NCBI GenBank assembly: GCA_963556495.2
Contig: OY747700.1
Span: 3,708,501-3,772,500 of the forward strand
Direction: 5' to 3'
Length of the DNA: 64,000 bases
Origin: Valencia hispanica
Taxonomy: Eukaryota; Chordata; Actinopteri; Cyprinodontiformes; Valenciidae
Translations under genes and position numbers: made by a program
In this document: positions 46,560 through 60,003 of the stretch, in pieces
Layout of the letters: every line of letters begins with the position of its first letter
How positions within the stretch are numbered: position 1 is the stretch's first letter
The notes under the pieces: model-generated
What the model was told of the DNA's origin: nothing
What the model saw: the letters and a program-made list of their open reading frames with translations, nothing else
Databases searched by the model: none

Positions 46560-46985
46560 TGAGAAGTTGCATGCACTACATCCATCCGTTTTCTGTACCC
46601 GCCCCTGCAGGGTTGTGTGGGGGGGGGGTGGGGGGGGGGGGGTGTGGGGGGTGGGCTGGTGCCTATCTCCAGCTGTCATGGGGCGAGAGGCAGGGTACAC
46701 CCTGGACAGGTCGCCAGTCCATTGCAGGGCAACACAGAGACATACAGGACAAACAATCATGCACACACATGCTCATACCTAAGGGCAATTTATAGAAACC
46801 AATTCACCTAACAGTCATGTTTTTGGACTGTGGGAGGAAGTCGGAGTACCCGGAGGGAATCCACGCATGCACAGGGAGAGCATGCAGAAAGACCCCAGGC
46901 CGGGATTCGAACCCAGGACCTTCTCTGCAAGGCAACAGTGCTACCAACTGCGCCACTGTGCAGCCCACATGCACTACATGTAACA
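46560..46985 (-). repeat. tRNA-headed SINE-like repeat, longer copy
   Basis: The minus strand reads CAGTTGGTAGCACTGTTGCC, then GGGTTCGAATCCCGG (box B-like), then the tail with CAGTCCAAAAACATGACTG and ACTGGCGACCTGTCCAGGGT. It ends in a C-run, seen as G-run 46,617-46,645 on the plus strand. Relative of the repeat at 6,664. Confidence 0.65.
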
Positions 46986-46999
46986 TTGATTTTAGCATT

Positions 47000-47680
47000 T
47001 GATTTTTCCCACTCGGAAGTCGGAGTTTCCGAGTTCCCAGTAAAAATAGAATGCACCATAAGAATGATGAAATCTAAGTATATAAATAGGAATAAAGAAA
47101 CACAAAAAACTCAAAGTAGAAGCACAAATTAATATAACAGGACGGAGAGGAGAAAAACAGAACAGAAGGAAAACATAAGTATGAACACTAGACATAAAGG
47201 AACTCAAATCAGACAACAATAACCCTAATGAGAAAAATAAAGTAAAACTGAACTAATAGAGGACTGAACTGAAAATGATGAGAACTGAATGAAGATCCGA
47301 ACCCAACACAATAAAACTAAAAACACAATCAACTAAGGATCATAACAAGATGTAGATGAAAGTTGATATTTATTTAGTGAATAAAGCCTCACAGTCTGTC
47401 TTAGAAATAGAGACATTTTCAGAGATTCAATATCTGACCCTTTAGGAGATAGTCAGGCATTTAATCAGCCTTGAAATGAACGCTGTGATTGGTTGAATGT
47501 GATGGTGGGAGGAGGAACTGCTGGTGCTTCTAGAAATGTCCCAACATGAGTGTTATTGTTCCCATCCCACAGACACTAGACGTCAGTGTGGATCAGTAGA
47601 ATATCAGCCATATGTCTGCAGTTTAGTGTCAACACAACTTTCACAGCAGAAATATCAGAACTAAACTAAAACATGGTTTC
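47000..47680. other. Intergenic DNA, nothing recognised
   Basis: AT-rich; only short open frames. A segment near 47,350-47,600 may belong to NLR intron sequence. Confidence 0.3.
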
Positions 47681-47684
47681 ATAC

Positions 47685-47858
47685 CTCAATGTTTTTATTC
47701 TGCAGTCAGGAGTCTGTAGAAAACCACAGAGCTCCTTCACTCCAGCATCTTTCAGGTGGTTCCAGCTCAGGTCCAGTTCTGTCAGATGGGAGGGGTTGGA
47801 CTTCAGAGCTGAGGCCAGAGAAGAACAGCTGATCTCTGACAACCTGCTGCTCCACAAT
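47685..47858 (-). pseudogene. NLR leucine-rich-repeat exon, 174 bp
   Basis: The acceptor TTTATTCAG (47,859 onward) and donor GAG|GTATGA bound a 174-bp exon, the standard LRR exon length in teleost NLR genes. It encodes [18 protein letters not shown] and [20 protein letters not shown]. No stops or frameshifts are seen. Its upstream intron flank (GAATAAAACAT.TGAGCTGAAGCC) matches the flank of the terminal NLR exon at 33.0 kb. Both are on the minus strand in the right order to be consecutive exons of one gene, with a 14.7-kb transposon-filled intron. Confidence 0.65.
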
Positions 47859-48035
47859 CTGAATAAAGAATAAAACATTTGAGCTGAAGCCAACAGGATG
47901 CAGGTGAAACCTGAAATATGAACAAATTATGAAAAAGTTGAAAATTAATTTAATGTAAAAGTCACAGAAACATTTTGACCTGGTGTTTAATATTTGATCC
48001 AGTCAGGCCCATAGTGGCTAGTTGGGAGGACTGGG

Positions 48036-48068
48036 TCAATTCTCATTCTCATTCTCATTCTCTCTCTC

Positions 48069-48122
<54 letters not shown>
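48036..48122. repeat. (CT)n microsatellite
   Basis: TCTCATTC repeats followed by an almost pure TC tract of about 65 bp. Confidence 0.9.
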
Positions 48123-48126
<4 letters not shown>

Positions 48127-48267
48127 AAGGGGCGCAGAACATGAAATCATTGTCTTTCCCCTGCTCATCGCTGAGCTGAATGGAGACGCTCAACTGACCT
48201 GCTTGACCAGGAAAGAACTCTCCTGAAAACTTCAAAGTATTACCTGCCAAGCTATCCGGCTTCCCAT
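48120..48267 (+). mobile_element. Long LTR-like repeat, copy 2, left part
   Basis: TATAAAGGGGCG, then GACCTGCTTGACCAGGAAAGAACT, matches the leader of copy 1 at 38,455-38,480. It stops at the Gypsy 5' LTR and resumes at 57,605. Confidence 0.45.
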
Positions 48268-48474
48268 TGTGATGATTGGATACAATGTTCCACTAGGTGG
48301 CGATCGCAAAGTAAGTGCTTAAAGGTGCATCAGTGACAAGAGAGTAAGTGGGGATTTTGTGAGTGACCTGTTGGCCTGTAATATGAGACTGCTGTGAGTT
48401 GCTATCGAGCTGAATTAATAAATAAAGAGCTGGATCAAGTAAAAGGAGGACTGATTCTTCACCAAAACATAACA
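48268..48474 (+). repeat. Gypsy 5' LTR, 207 bp
   Basis: Direct repeat partner of 57398-57604, with AATAAATAAAGAGC near the end. The next bases, TGGTACAAGG, are the likely primer binding site. Confidence 0.9.
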
Positions 48475-48503
48475 TGGTACAAGGAGTAAACTGAGAGGCT
48501 CAC

Positions 48504-49500
48504 CATGGACCTGAATGCTTGAAGCTAACCGGAAATGTGGATGAAAACTGGCTTGCTTTTAAACAACGCTATAACTGTATATCACCGCAATGGGTCTGGA
48601 GACAAAGCCAGAGCCAAGAAAGGTAGCCATGTTGTTAATGATAGCGGGACCACAGGCTTTGGAAGTCCACAACACCTTTGAGTTTGATGATTCAGAAGAC
48701 AGTGAAGAAAAGGACGTTGTTCTCAGTAAGTTTGATGCTCACTGTTCACCTAAGAAGAATGAAAGTTATGAGAGATATGTGTTTCGCTCCCGGATGCAGA
48801 ATCTGCATGAACCGTTTGATATTTTTCTGACAGATTTAAAAGTGAAAGCTGAGTCATGCAATTTTGCCATCCTAAAGGATTCAATGATCAGAGATCAGAT
48901 AGTCTTTGGTGTACAAGATGGAAAGCTCTGAGAGACGCTATTGAGAGAAGTTGAACTCACGCTGGATACAGCTATCAAGATTCTCGGGCAAGTGAACTGT
49001 GTCTGAAGCAAGTGAGAACATTCTCTGAACTTTCGACAGGAACTACATTGCAGTTCAGTGAAAGGGCAGCAGCGGTTGGAGCGGTGTCCTGTCAGAAGAA
49101 ACGGCATGCACAGACGCAACCAGCTCAGCTCCAGGAGGACGGAGTTATCAACTGTAAGCGGTGTGGTTCGCAACTTAAACTAAGACAATGTCCAGCCTAC
49201 GGTAAACAATGCTTAAATTGCCGTGGGAAGAACCATTTTGCAAAGCAATGCTTTATGAAGAGGAAAGAAGAGAAGAAGAGGAATCGTGTAAACTTAGTGG
49301 AAGAAACTGACTTAAGTGATACATTCTTTATTGGCATTGTGAACTGTGATAATGAGTTAAATGGATCAGTGGAAGTTAAAACTGTTGCCAGAGAAGATAA
49401 ATGGATAATTCCTTTGCTAATAAATGGGACTGCAGTCAGCATAAGATTGGACACTGGTGCTAAAGCAAATCTGATAAGTATGTCTGACATAAAAAAAAAA
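48504..49500 (+). pseudogene. Gypsy gag and protease region, broken
   Basis: The first ATG frame stops after five codons, so the gag N-terminus is frameshifted. The 48,590-48,931 frame carries YERYVFRSRMQNLHEPFDIF, the capsid core. 49,012-49,521 carries a zinc knuckle CLNCRGKNHFAKQC (CX2CX4HX4C) and then the protease active-site motif RLDTGAKANLIS. Several frame breaks make it non-functional. Confidence 0.85.
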
Positions 49501-49705
49501 TGCAGGAACAACCATGTGTAAAAAAAAAAACAAAGTTGGGATTGAAGGACTATAATGGAAAACATATTGAGTGCATTGGCACATGTCAGCTGAGTGTGAC
49601 AGTTAAAGAGGCAAAACATCAGGTGTTCTTTTCAATAGTGCATGAGGATCGTGAGTCACGGATGAATCCTGTGGAGAATTGGGACTGGTGAAAAGAGTTT
49701 ATCAC

Positions 49706-50380
49706 TGTAACATTCCTCATGCCAGGTCTCACCTATCAGTCTGATTTTATGCACCTGTGCCATGCCTGATTGCTTTCTCCACTCCACCTCTCTCTCTCAC
49801 TATTTAAACAGCCCCTTGCCTCTGCTTCCCTGCCAGATTTTCGAACGCTCACGCCAGTAGATATCAAGCCTTTCGTTACTGATCTCCACCACCGACCTGT
49901 TTCATGTTCTCTGAGTTTCTGCCTTTGCCTAGCCCTCGTCTGACCTCGATTGCCTTTCTGACCTCCCAACGCCGAACCCAGCTTAAGACCCTGACCACCG
50001 ATCTCTGCCTCCCCTGGATAAACTGATCTCCCGCCTGCCCGTGTATGACCTGCGCCTGTTTTCCGGTTTTTGATTCTGATCAGCCCAAGTGACAAGGTGG
50101 ATATTTCAAGCTGTTGTTTAAGTATCCCCACTCAGGAGGAGAAGCACGCGGTGCACCTTTCCTGTCGCTCTTGTGAGCTTTCTAAGCCCCGCAGCAGCCT
50201 CCGCTCCTGACGTCACCGCCCCAGAGAATTCCCAGTCATCCTCCCCGCCGCAGAGCCAGAGTTCCAGCCTGCAGAGTCTTTTGCACATTTATAATCTATT
50301 GTTTAATAAAACCTCCTCCTGAGTTATTGCTCACTCCTGTGTTGTGGCTGAATTTTGGGTCTTCCTTGTGGTCCGTGACA
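49706..50380 (+). mobile_element. Solo LTR inserted in Gypsy pol, 675 bp
   Basis: It starts TGTAACATTC and ends GTCCGTGACA. The 5-bp duplication ATCAC (49701-49705 and 50381-50385) is perfect, and the host reading frame resumes exactly (LVKRVYH, then INEELN) when it is skipped. Internal TATTTAAAC and AATAAAACC fit promoter and polyA roles. Confidence 0.9.
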
Positions 50381-53300
50381 ATCACATCAATGAGGAACTG
50401 AACAAATTTAATGATCCTGTGGATGCAGTGCTTCAAGATTATGATGATGTCTTCAAAGGATTGGGTGCTTTACCTTGCACCTACAAGATTCACCTGAGAG
50501 ATGGGGCGCATCCAGATGTGCATGCTGCACGTAGAATTCCAGCACCACTATGAGAGGGGTTAAAAAAAGAACTGGAAAGAATGACCATGTTGGGAGTAAT
50601 TAAGAAAGTGGAAGAGCCCACAGAATGTCTTAACTCCATATTGGTCACAAAGAAGAAGAATGGAGAGTTAAGGAAATGTATGGAACCAAAAGATCTGAAT
50701 GAAAACATCAAGATAGGACATTATCAGATACCCACTTGTGAAGAAATCATCAGTGAAATGGCTGGAGCAAGTTATTTCACCAAATTATACGCATCACAAG
50801 GATTTTGGCACGCAAAACTGCATGAGAGCAGCACCAAGTATTGCACCTTTAAAACCCCTTTTGGCAGATATTGTTTTCTCAAACTTCCCTTTGGAATAAA
50901 ATCTGACCTGAAGTATTCCACAGGGCGATGGAGCAGATAATCGAGGGGTTGGATGGAGTTCGAGTCTATATTGATGACATCATCATCTTGTGATCAACTG
51001 CTCAAGAACATACTGACAGACTTAGGAGGGTCATGGAGCACTTACAGAAGTGTGGACTGAAACTCAACAGGAGCAAATGTGAGTTTGGAGTTAAAGAGAT
51101 CAAGTTTCTTGGGGAATGGCAAGAGTTAAAAATTATTTAACAACTCAGCCAGTGCTTACATTCTATGACTCTATGAAAAAAATTAAACTGCTTCAAAAGA
51201 TGGATTAGGAGCAGTTCTTCTTCAGGCTGAGGATGGACAATGGAAACCAGTGGCTTATGCATCTAGGGCCATGACAAATGGTGTATGTAGATGTGCCCAG
51301 AAAAAGAATGCTTGGGATTAACTTTTGGATTAGAGCAATTTCATAGCTATGTGTATGGGCTTTCGTCTTTTGTTGTGGAAACAGATCATAAACCATTGGT
51401 TGCCATCATTAAAAATAATCTGAATAAGATGTCATCAAGCATCCAGTGTCTGATGATGCAGAGGTATGACTTCACATTGATATGTACTCCAGGGAAACAT
51501 CTGATTCTTGCTGATGCCCTCTCCAGAGCTCCTACAGATAAAAGTGTGAATTTAACTGTTGAGGATATTCTGTGTCATGTAAACATGGTGTCTGCAGGGT
51601 TGCCAGTTTCAGATGAAAAGGTGAAACAGATAGCTGAGGCAACAGCTAAGGACACAGAGATGCAACTGGTCATACAGAACTTGGATGAAGGTTGGCCAGT
51701 AGGATCATGTTCACAGTTTTTCAATGTAAGAGCTGACCTTAGTGTTCTGGATGGAATGTTGTTAAAAGGAAACAGAATTGTGATTCCACAAGCATTAAGA
51801 CAGGACATTCTGCAGCAAATACATGAGGGTCATTTAGGAATTGAAAAGTGTAAGAGGAGGGCTAGAGAATCGGTATTTTTGGCCAGGACTAAACAAGGAT
51901 ATTGAAATTCTAATAAGTAAATGTGAGACCTGTCAGAAATATAGAAACAACCAGAGTAAAGAGCCTAGGGTAACAGCTGATATTCCTACTGCACCATGGT
52001 TGAAAGTAGGAAAGGATTTGTTTCATTTTAGGGATAAGGATTATTTAATGATGGATTATTGCTCAAACTATCCGGAGATCTGTGTTATCAAACATCATCA
52101 GCATCAAATTGTGTTGTTACACATGGTAAATCTATCTTTGCTAGATATGAAATTCCATGGATTGTTGTGAGTGATAATGGACCATGATTTAACGGTAGAG
52201 AATGGAAAAACTTTTCAGAACAGTATGAGTTTAAGCATGTAACATCAACTCCACAATATCCACAATCAAATGGTCAAGCAGAGAAAGGGGTTCATATTCT
52301 CAAGCAACTGCTGAAGAAAGCTGTAGATAGTAACTCTGATCTGTATCTAGCTTTATTATACGGATCATCACCACTGCAGTGTGGTATATAGATTCTTTAT
52401 TTCAGACCCAATAGGATCCATATCAGACTAAAAACAATACAGACAGTAAAAAAAACTAAAATACAACATGTACATACCCACACTCACACATACATGCATA
52501 TATCACCCACTACATGTTCAATGTCTATCATACAAACAATTTCGCCAGTGATTTCACAATGTTGATGAGAATCTGACAGAACTGCGTACAGGATTAGCCA
52601 CACCATCAACTAGGCTATTTTCTTATCCAATTACCCTACACATGAATCTGTACATCATATTACGCAAGACAGCAGAGCAGGTAGGCACTCCAATGGTGAC
52701 AAACATGTGGCTAACACTAGAGCTCCTTGTGGCTCTCAGCATGAGCCTCATGCTGTCATTATAAGCCACCGTTAATTTTTCAATACTACTTTGTTTATAT
52801 TGACACCACAGGTAGGGAGTATACAATGGTGTACAATATGCTCTGAATAGCGAAATCTTTACTGGTAAGGAGCACAAACTGAACTTCCTTCCCAGTATAT
52901 ATGCTTGAGCATACAGCTTCCTCCGCTGCCGCAAAATATCCTTATCATCAGACAGGTCATCAACAATAACAAAGCCCAGATGGGTAACCTCACCGCACAC
53001 ACTAAGTGCATTGTTTGACAGATATAATTCAGGGAATGTTAAGCTCCTGTCGCTCTACTTTTTTTGGTATTATATTCTACAGGTGGATTTTCACCTGCAG
53101 AACTATTGAACAGAAAAATCCATACAACTCTTCCAAGTAACCAGAGTAATGAACAAAGTGAAAAGAAGCCATCAAAGTTGGAGTTCAAGTTAAGCAGGCA
53201 AAAAGTGAAGCAAAAGTTATTCTATGACCGATCCGTCAGAATTCTGCCTCCACTGTCATACAAGGACACAGTCAGGATTCAGGACAGTGAAGGATGGAAT

Positions 53301-53540
53301 ATCAAAGCAACCGTTCTGCAGGAAGTAGCTCCACATTTGTTTGAGGTGAAAAAGGAAGAGGGACAAATTCTTAGACGTAATTGTCGCAGTTTGCTTATGA
53401 CTCCATTGGAAAATGATGAATCAAGTGAAGGTTGTAAGGACTCACAGGCTGTCATTATATCTAAAATCGACTGTAACACTGACATTATCAAAGACAATCC
53501 ACCTGTGCTAAGAAGATCCACCAAAATTGTGATAGGCTGA
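50381..53540 (+). pseudogene. Gypsy pol: RT, RNase H and integrase, broken
   Basis: RT runs from 50,581 (LNSILVTKKKNGELRK) through FKTPFGRYCFLKLPFG to the catalytic YIDDII at about 50,965, with stops and a deletion near 51,120. RNase H: KECLGLTFGLEQFHSYVYGL and ETDHKPL at 51,300-51,400. The integrase zinc-binding HH-CC region is at 51,820-51,950. The core includes VSDNGP at about 52,170 and QYPQSNGQAEKGV. The C-terminal part GFSPAELLNRKI follows after the insertion to a stop at 53,540. Order and motifs are typical; frameshifts show it is dead. Confidence 0.88.
52385..53082 (-). mobile_element. Non-LTR retrotransposon 3' piece inside Gypsy
   Basis: The minus-strand frame at 52,623-53,000 encodes KISLFRAYCTPLYTPYLWC and VAYNDSMRLMLRATR, the C-terminal region of a non-LTR reverse transcriptase. 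GTGG flanks both sides (52381-52384 and 53083-53086), and removing the piece restores PLQCGFSPAELL. It is 5'-truncated and 698 bp long. Confidence 0.75.
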
Positions 53541-54280
53541 TTTTATAAGCGTATGAAAAAAATGAAAAAAAGAGAAAAATGTAAAAGAAAAACAAATAAA
53601 TGGTTGATAATTTGTATGTGCTTTATTCGCTACAAGTGCAATATGTTGTTATGGGTTACTTGGTGACATTGTCACTTTAAAGCAGTGCTTCTCAATTATT
53701 TTCTGTTGCGCCCCCCCTAGGAAGATGAAAACATTTCATGCCCCCCCCCAACTTTATTAACATTGTTTTTTAGTCTGTAACAACAAAAATGTAAATGCAT
53801 CATTTGCCTGAAATTAAGAAAAAATTCTAATCCTTATTTAAACTATAAAATTTTTTTGACTGATTTGAACCATTTGATATTGAAAAATAAACTCAATAAA
53901 TAAATGTGTGGGTTTTTGCACTGGGCAATTTGGTACGCCACCTTATATGATGCCAAAAGTGCTCGCTTATGGAAGCGTATGTGTAACATAAATAAAATTA
54001 AAATGCATTTGCAGAAATGCTTTTTCATTTTCTAAATCTAGCTGCTATTTTTGACTCATAAATAAAATTAAAAATAAATAACCCAAACTGCTTTTTCATT
54101 TTACAATTCAACATTGCTCGTTCTGTAACTTAATTAAAACGATAAAGAAAATTATATTGCTTTTTCGTTTTCAAACTTCCCGCTGCAAAAAGTGTAACAT
54201 ATTTCAAAGTGGATTCGCAATCCCACACGGCGCAGGAGAATGACGTCAGGGCATTGCGAGAAGATTTCTGTTCCAGCAAC

Positions 54281-54330
54281 AATGGCGGATGAAGCTGGAG
54301 ACGAAGCAAGCGAAGAGTACAGTTTTAAAT
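54281..54330 (+). other. Possible first exon inside the TIR element
   Basis: A short frame reads ATGGCGGATGAAGCTGG, encoding MADEAGDEASEEYSFK, and meets a consensus donor (TGTAAGT). It sits in a GC-richer island with TGACGTCA-like GAATGACGTCAGG upstream. It could be the element's own lost gene start or a captured host exon. Confidence 0.3.
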
Positions 54331-55531
54331 GTAAGTTTATTAAAATCTGCCGGTACAAAAATGTTAAACTTAACGCGGTTGTGTTATTTGGCTTTTGTTG
54401 TTAGTATAGACATGTATTATAATATAATATTATTATTATTATTTGTAAACTATCGCCCATAAACGAGCTCCTATGTTGGTCTAATGGTTCTCAGTCTATT
54501 GCCCCGCTTATGTATAGCTTATTTTGGGATTTGCAAAGGGGAAAAAACAACTTCTTTTAGGGGAGATTATTACCTCTTTACCGGGGCAAAATTGGGCCAC
54601 GGTGGCATGGAGGTAGAAGAATAAATCCAATTACACACCTAATGCTTAGGAGTCTTATTAAGCCTCAAAAACCTCATAACCTGTATTCTTAGTATGTGAT
54701 CTCTTGTGTTCTGCTGTAAAAACTATAGTTTTGAATTCACAAATAACACAGTTGCCCTGTTCCTCATCTGCACTTATTTTCTATCTATTTTATAAATACA
54801 ATTCTGGAGGGGAATGTCACCCATTGTTGGCCAAAAACAAATGAGATTATTTTTGTAATGAAAAAGTACTGTATGTGCATGTGCAGCAGTGCATCAATAC
54901 ATAACTTATGACTGATCATGTTAATAAAAAGAGATTTGCTACATGTTTTTGTGTTGCTTTTTTTGTAAACTGTGTATTGATTTCTTGTTTAGGACATGAG
55001 GAATCAAAGGGAGGTGGAGGAGAGGAGAGGAAGGACCGGATGGATCACTGTTTTCTGTTTGTCAATTTATGTTTTTGTCACTTTGGTTTTTTAGTTGTTC
55101 CATGGTTGTTATAAATAAATTGATTAAAACAAATCTGAAATATAATTGTCATTTTACTAACAGTTGCATTGAATTTTTAAAGGTATGAACATTGAGCTTA
55201 CTTTGAACAATTTAAAATGACTATTGAAATGAAATAACAAAAATTGACATTAGGATAAATTATTGTGTAGTTATTTATAGTTACTCATGCAGAATTAACC
55301 TGAATGAGCTCTTCCTGGGCCGTTCTTTAAGCTTTATTAGAATAAACAGGCTGAATAAAGCTCAGAGATGTGAATGGAGTAATCCAGCTGAGACCTGTGG
55401 GTGGTATTTTTTGGTTGACGAGGGGAACATCATATATTCAATTCAATTTGGCACACAATTTTGTTTTTAAATCAACTGAATATTAGAAACATTTTATGTA
55501 ATATTTAATTATTTATATAACTATTAAATAA

Positions 55532-55540
<9 letters not shown>

Positions 55541-55597
<57 letters not shown>
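55541..55597. repeat. (TA)n microsatellite
   Basis: About 28 TA units inside the TIR element. Confidence 0.9.
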
Positions 55598-55601
<4 letters not shown>

Positions 55602-57397
55602 TGTAATATTTAGTTATGTAAAGTGTACAGACCCCTTAAAATTTGTCACTCTGTTTCATTGCAGCCATTTTCTAAAATCAAAAAAGATCATTTTATTTCT
55701 CATTAATGTACAATCAGCACCCCATCTTGACAGAAGAAAAACAAATGTAGAAATCTTTGTGAATTTATTAAAAAAGAAAAACTGAAATGTAATATTACTA
55801 TAAACGGCTGGCTTGACGGCATATTTCCAAGTGTCGCCTCACTTGAAGGTGGTCTAACATGCGGTGGTCCACCTGCTCAACGAATGACCCGACTTCCTTC
55901 TTAGACCAGGGAGGACGGGTCCTTAGAAGGATGCAGCCCCTGAATTTGGACCACACAGCCTTTATATATGTGTATGCTCACACTCTCATACTTTTCCACT
56001 TGCCTTCTTGTTACTTTTCCTCTCTTTCACCAGCATCAACTATACAAAAACGCCCCCTAACGTTTTGATTGCTAAGCACGGTCAGGCTGGGGACTGAAGA
56101 AGAAGAAGGAGCCCTGACGTCATTCTCCTGCGCCGTGAGGGATTGCCAATTCGATTTGAATTATGTTACATCTTTTGCAGGGGTAGGGATGAAAACGAAA
56201 AAGCAATACATTTTCTTTATCTTTTTAATTAGGTCAAGGAACGAGCTACGCTAAATTGCAAAATGAAAAAGCAGTTTGGATAATTTATTTTTCATTTTAC
56301 TTATGAGTCAAAAGGGCATTTGTATTCTGAAAATGAAAATACATTTCTGCAAATGCATTTTCATTTTCAACTTTGAGATTTCAAATTGAATTTTGTACCT
56401 ATTTTGCTGGGATGCAATTTGAAAATTAAATCTTAAAAGCCGTTTTCTATTTAATTTTAATTAAGTTACAGAATGAGCACTGTTGAATTGTAAAATGAAA
56501 AAGCAGTTAGGATCATTTGTTTTTAATTTTATTTATGAGTCAAAAAAGGGCATTTGTATTCAGAATATGAAAAAGCATTTCTGCCAATGCATTTTATTTT
56601 TCAACTTTGACATTTCAAATTGAATTTTGTAACTATTTTGCTGGGATGTAATTTGAAAATTAAATCTTAAATGTCCTTTTCTATTTAATTTTAATTAAGT
56701 TACAGAATGAGCAATGTTGAATTGTAAAATGAAAAAGCAGTTAGGATAATTACTTTTTAATTTTATTTATGAGTCAAAAATAGCAGCTAGATTTTGAAAA
56801 TGAAAAAGCATTTGTGCTAATCCATTTTAATTTGATTTATGTTACACATACGCTTCCATACTCGCTGATTGAATGAAGTAGCATTTACAAAGCGGGATGA
56901 TTGCTGACAATATTCTATTAATTTATTTGGCTTCATGCTGTCTGCTGCCAACGTTTTTAGACACAGTAAACACACCGGTCTTTCTTCGTCTCCCACCGTA
57001 GTCACAGTGAAGCCAAGCGCTACATTTGCCTCGTCGTGTTTCCTTGTCTCAGCTTTCGGGTGACTTTCGTTTCTCTCATCATCTCCAACTCTCTGTGCCT
57101 TTCTTTTCATCCCTGTTAAATATTTCTCCATTGTGTCTCTTATGGGTTCATTGTCATTCATTCACTTCATCTGCCCTGCTCTGTACAGTGTGCGCATGCT
57201 CTGTGGAAAAAAACCCTTACACTAGATCTAATGCTCCCCGCGCACACTCTGACAATGGGAGCGCCGCTGCCACCTAGTGTAGTGAATGTGCAATTACACT
57301 TTATTCGGAAAAAAAAAAGGAGCAATTTCCCCAGGGTCACACGCGCCGCCTGGCATTGCCCCACTATTTGAGAAGGACTGCTTTAAAGAAAGGGGGA

Positions 57398-57604
57398 TGT
57401 GATGATTGTATACAATGTTCCACTAGGTGGCGATCACAAAGTAAGTGCTTAAATGTGCATCAGTGCCAAAAGAGTGAGTGGAGATTTTGTGAGTGACCTG
57501 TTGGCCTGTAATGTGAGACTGCTGTGAGTTGCTATCGAGCTGAATTAATAAATAAAGAGCTGGATCAAGTAAAAGGAGGACTGATTCTTCACCAAAACAT
57601 AACA
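57398..57604 (+). repeat. Gypsy 3' LTR, 207 bp
   Basis: Same length as the 5' LTR with 8 substitutions, all in the first 120 bp or so. Confidence 0.9.
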
Positions 57605-59110
<1,506 letters not shown>

Positions 59111-59119
59111 ATAATGAAG

Positions 59120-59700
59120 AATATGGTGTAGACGTGCTGTATATGAAAACTGTCCTGAGATGGTAGATGATTTAGTACTACATTATTGAAACTGAGCTGA
59201 ATTGATTCAGAAGGCTATGTGAAAAGGGGATATTTGTGCAGAGAATTATAACCATTTTTAAAATGTGATTTAGTGTCAGAAGCAGAGCCAGGAGCCAGGA
59301 CTGATGAGAGGATTGCTCCTGTCTGTATAGAAGGAACAGGTGACTGTTGTGAACAAGCAAGCATTAGTTCTAATATAACCTCTCAATGTGCTCAAACGAG
59401 GGTTGGACATGTCTTTTTGAAACTTCTGTTATACAGAGGAAAAACAAGATAATGGCCTCATTAGAAGAACGTTATGTTGTACATTGAATAATAAATTTGC
59501 AGACTCCAGTGCAATTTATTCTTTATTTCTTTCTTTCTTTATTCATAATAATTAGATCGTTCTTAAAATTAATACTGCAAAAAAGGACCTTTTGATGTAA
59601 TGACAATTGTTGGAGGTTTGCTCTTATCCTCATATTTGTGAAATCTAACTTGTGATAGAACTGTTTCCTAGTAGAGGAAAAAAGAGATAGTGTTATTATT
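59120..59700. other. AT-rich DNA, nothing recognised
   Basis: No motif or repeat boundary is seen. Confidence 0.3.
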
Positions 59701-59702
59701 GA

Positions 59703-60003
59703 CAGTGGCTCAGGAGTGAAGAGCTCGTCTTGTAACCGGAGGGTTGCCGGTTTGAGCCTCGCTTTGTCCGTCTAAGTTGTTGTGTCCTTGGGCAAGACAC
59801 TTTACCCTTCTGCCTACTGGTGGTGGTCAGAGGGCCTGTTGGTGCCAGTGTTCAGCAGCCTCGCTTCTGTCAGTGTGCCTCAGGCCAGTTGTGGCTATAA
59901 TGTAACTTGCCATCACCAGTGTGTGAATGACTGAATGTAGTGTGAAGCGCTTTGGGTTCCTCAAGGACTAAATAAAGCGCTATACAAGTACAGGCCATTT
60001 ACC
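59703..60003 (+). repeat. tRNA-derived SINE
   Basis: The head CAGTGGCTCAGGAGTGAAGAG is box A-like and GGTTTGAGCCTC box B-like. The body carries TTGGGCAAGACACTTTACCC, and the tail ends AAATAAAGCGCTATACAAGTAC. This is a common fish SINE layout. Confidence 0.7.

Larger units (their letters stand above)
53968..56860. mobile_element. TIR element with 6-bp duplication, IS3EU-like ends, inside hAT
   Basis: CTCGCT is duplicated at 53962-53967 and 56861-56866. The ends begin TATGGAAGCGTATGTG and its inverse, continuing as about 190 bp of well-matched inverted repeat. A roughly 235-bp subterminal unit is duplicated on the right (56,285-56,765). TAY...RTA ends with a 6-bp duplication are what I recall for the IS3EU superfamily. 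No transposase is present. Confidence 0.6.
53683..57380 (-). mobile_element. hAT transposon (ZBED5-like), disrupted, 3,698 bp
   Basis: The 8-bp duplication CTTTAAAG (53675-53682 and 57381-57388) is perfect. Ends are CAGTGCTTCTCAA and the inverted CAGTCCTTCTCAA. The minus-strand frame at 56,817-57,161 encodes the transposase N-terminus (VCLLCLKTLAADSMKPNKL, a BED-like finger start); the rest is replaced by the inner element. Confidence 0.88.
48268..57604 (+). mobile_element. Ty3/Gypsy LTR retrotransposon, degenerate, with nested insertions
   Basis: LTRs of 207 bp at 48268-48474 and 57398-57604 (TGTGATGATTG to AACATAACA) differ at 8 positions. A polypurine tract (57,388-57,396) precedes the 3' LTR. 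gag and pol are readable but broken. Three insertions interrupt it: a solo LTR (49,706-50,380), a non-LTR piece (52,385-53,082) and a hAT (53,683-57,380). The order protease, RT, RNase H, integrase is Ty3/Gypsy. No clean target duplication was found. Confidence 0.9.
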
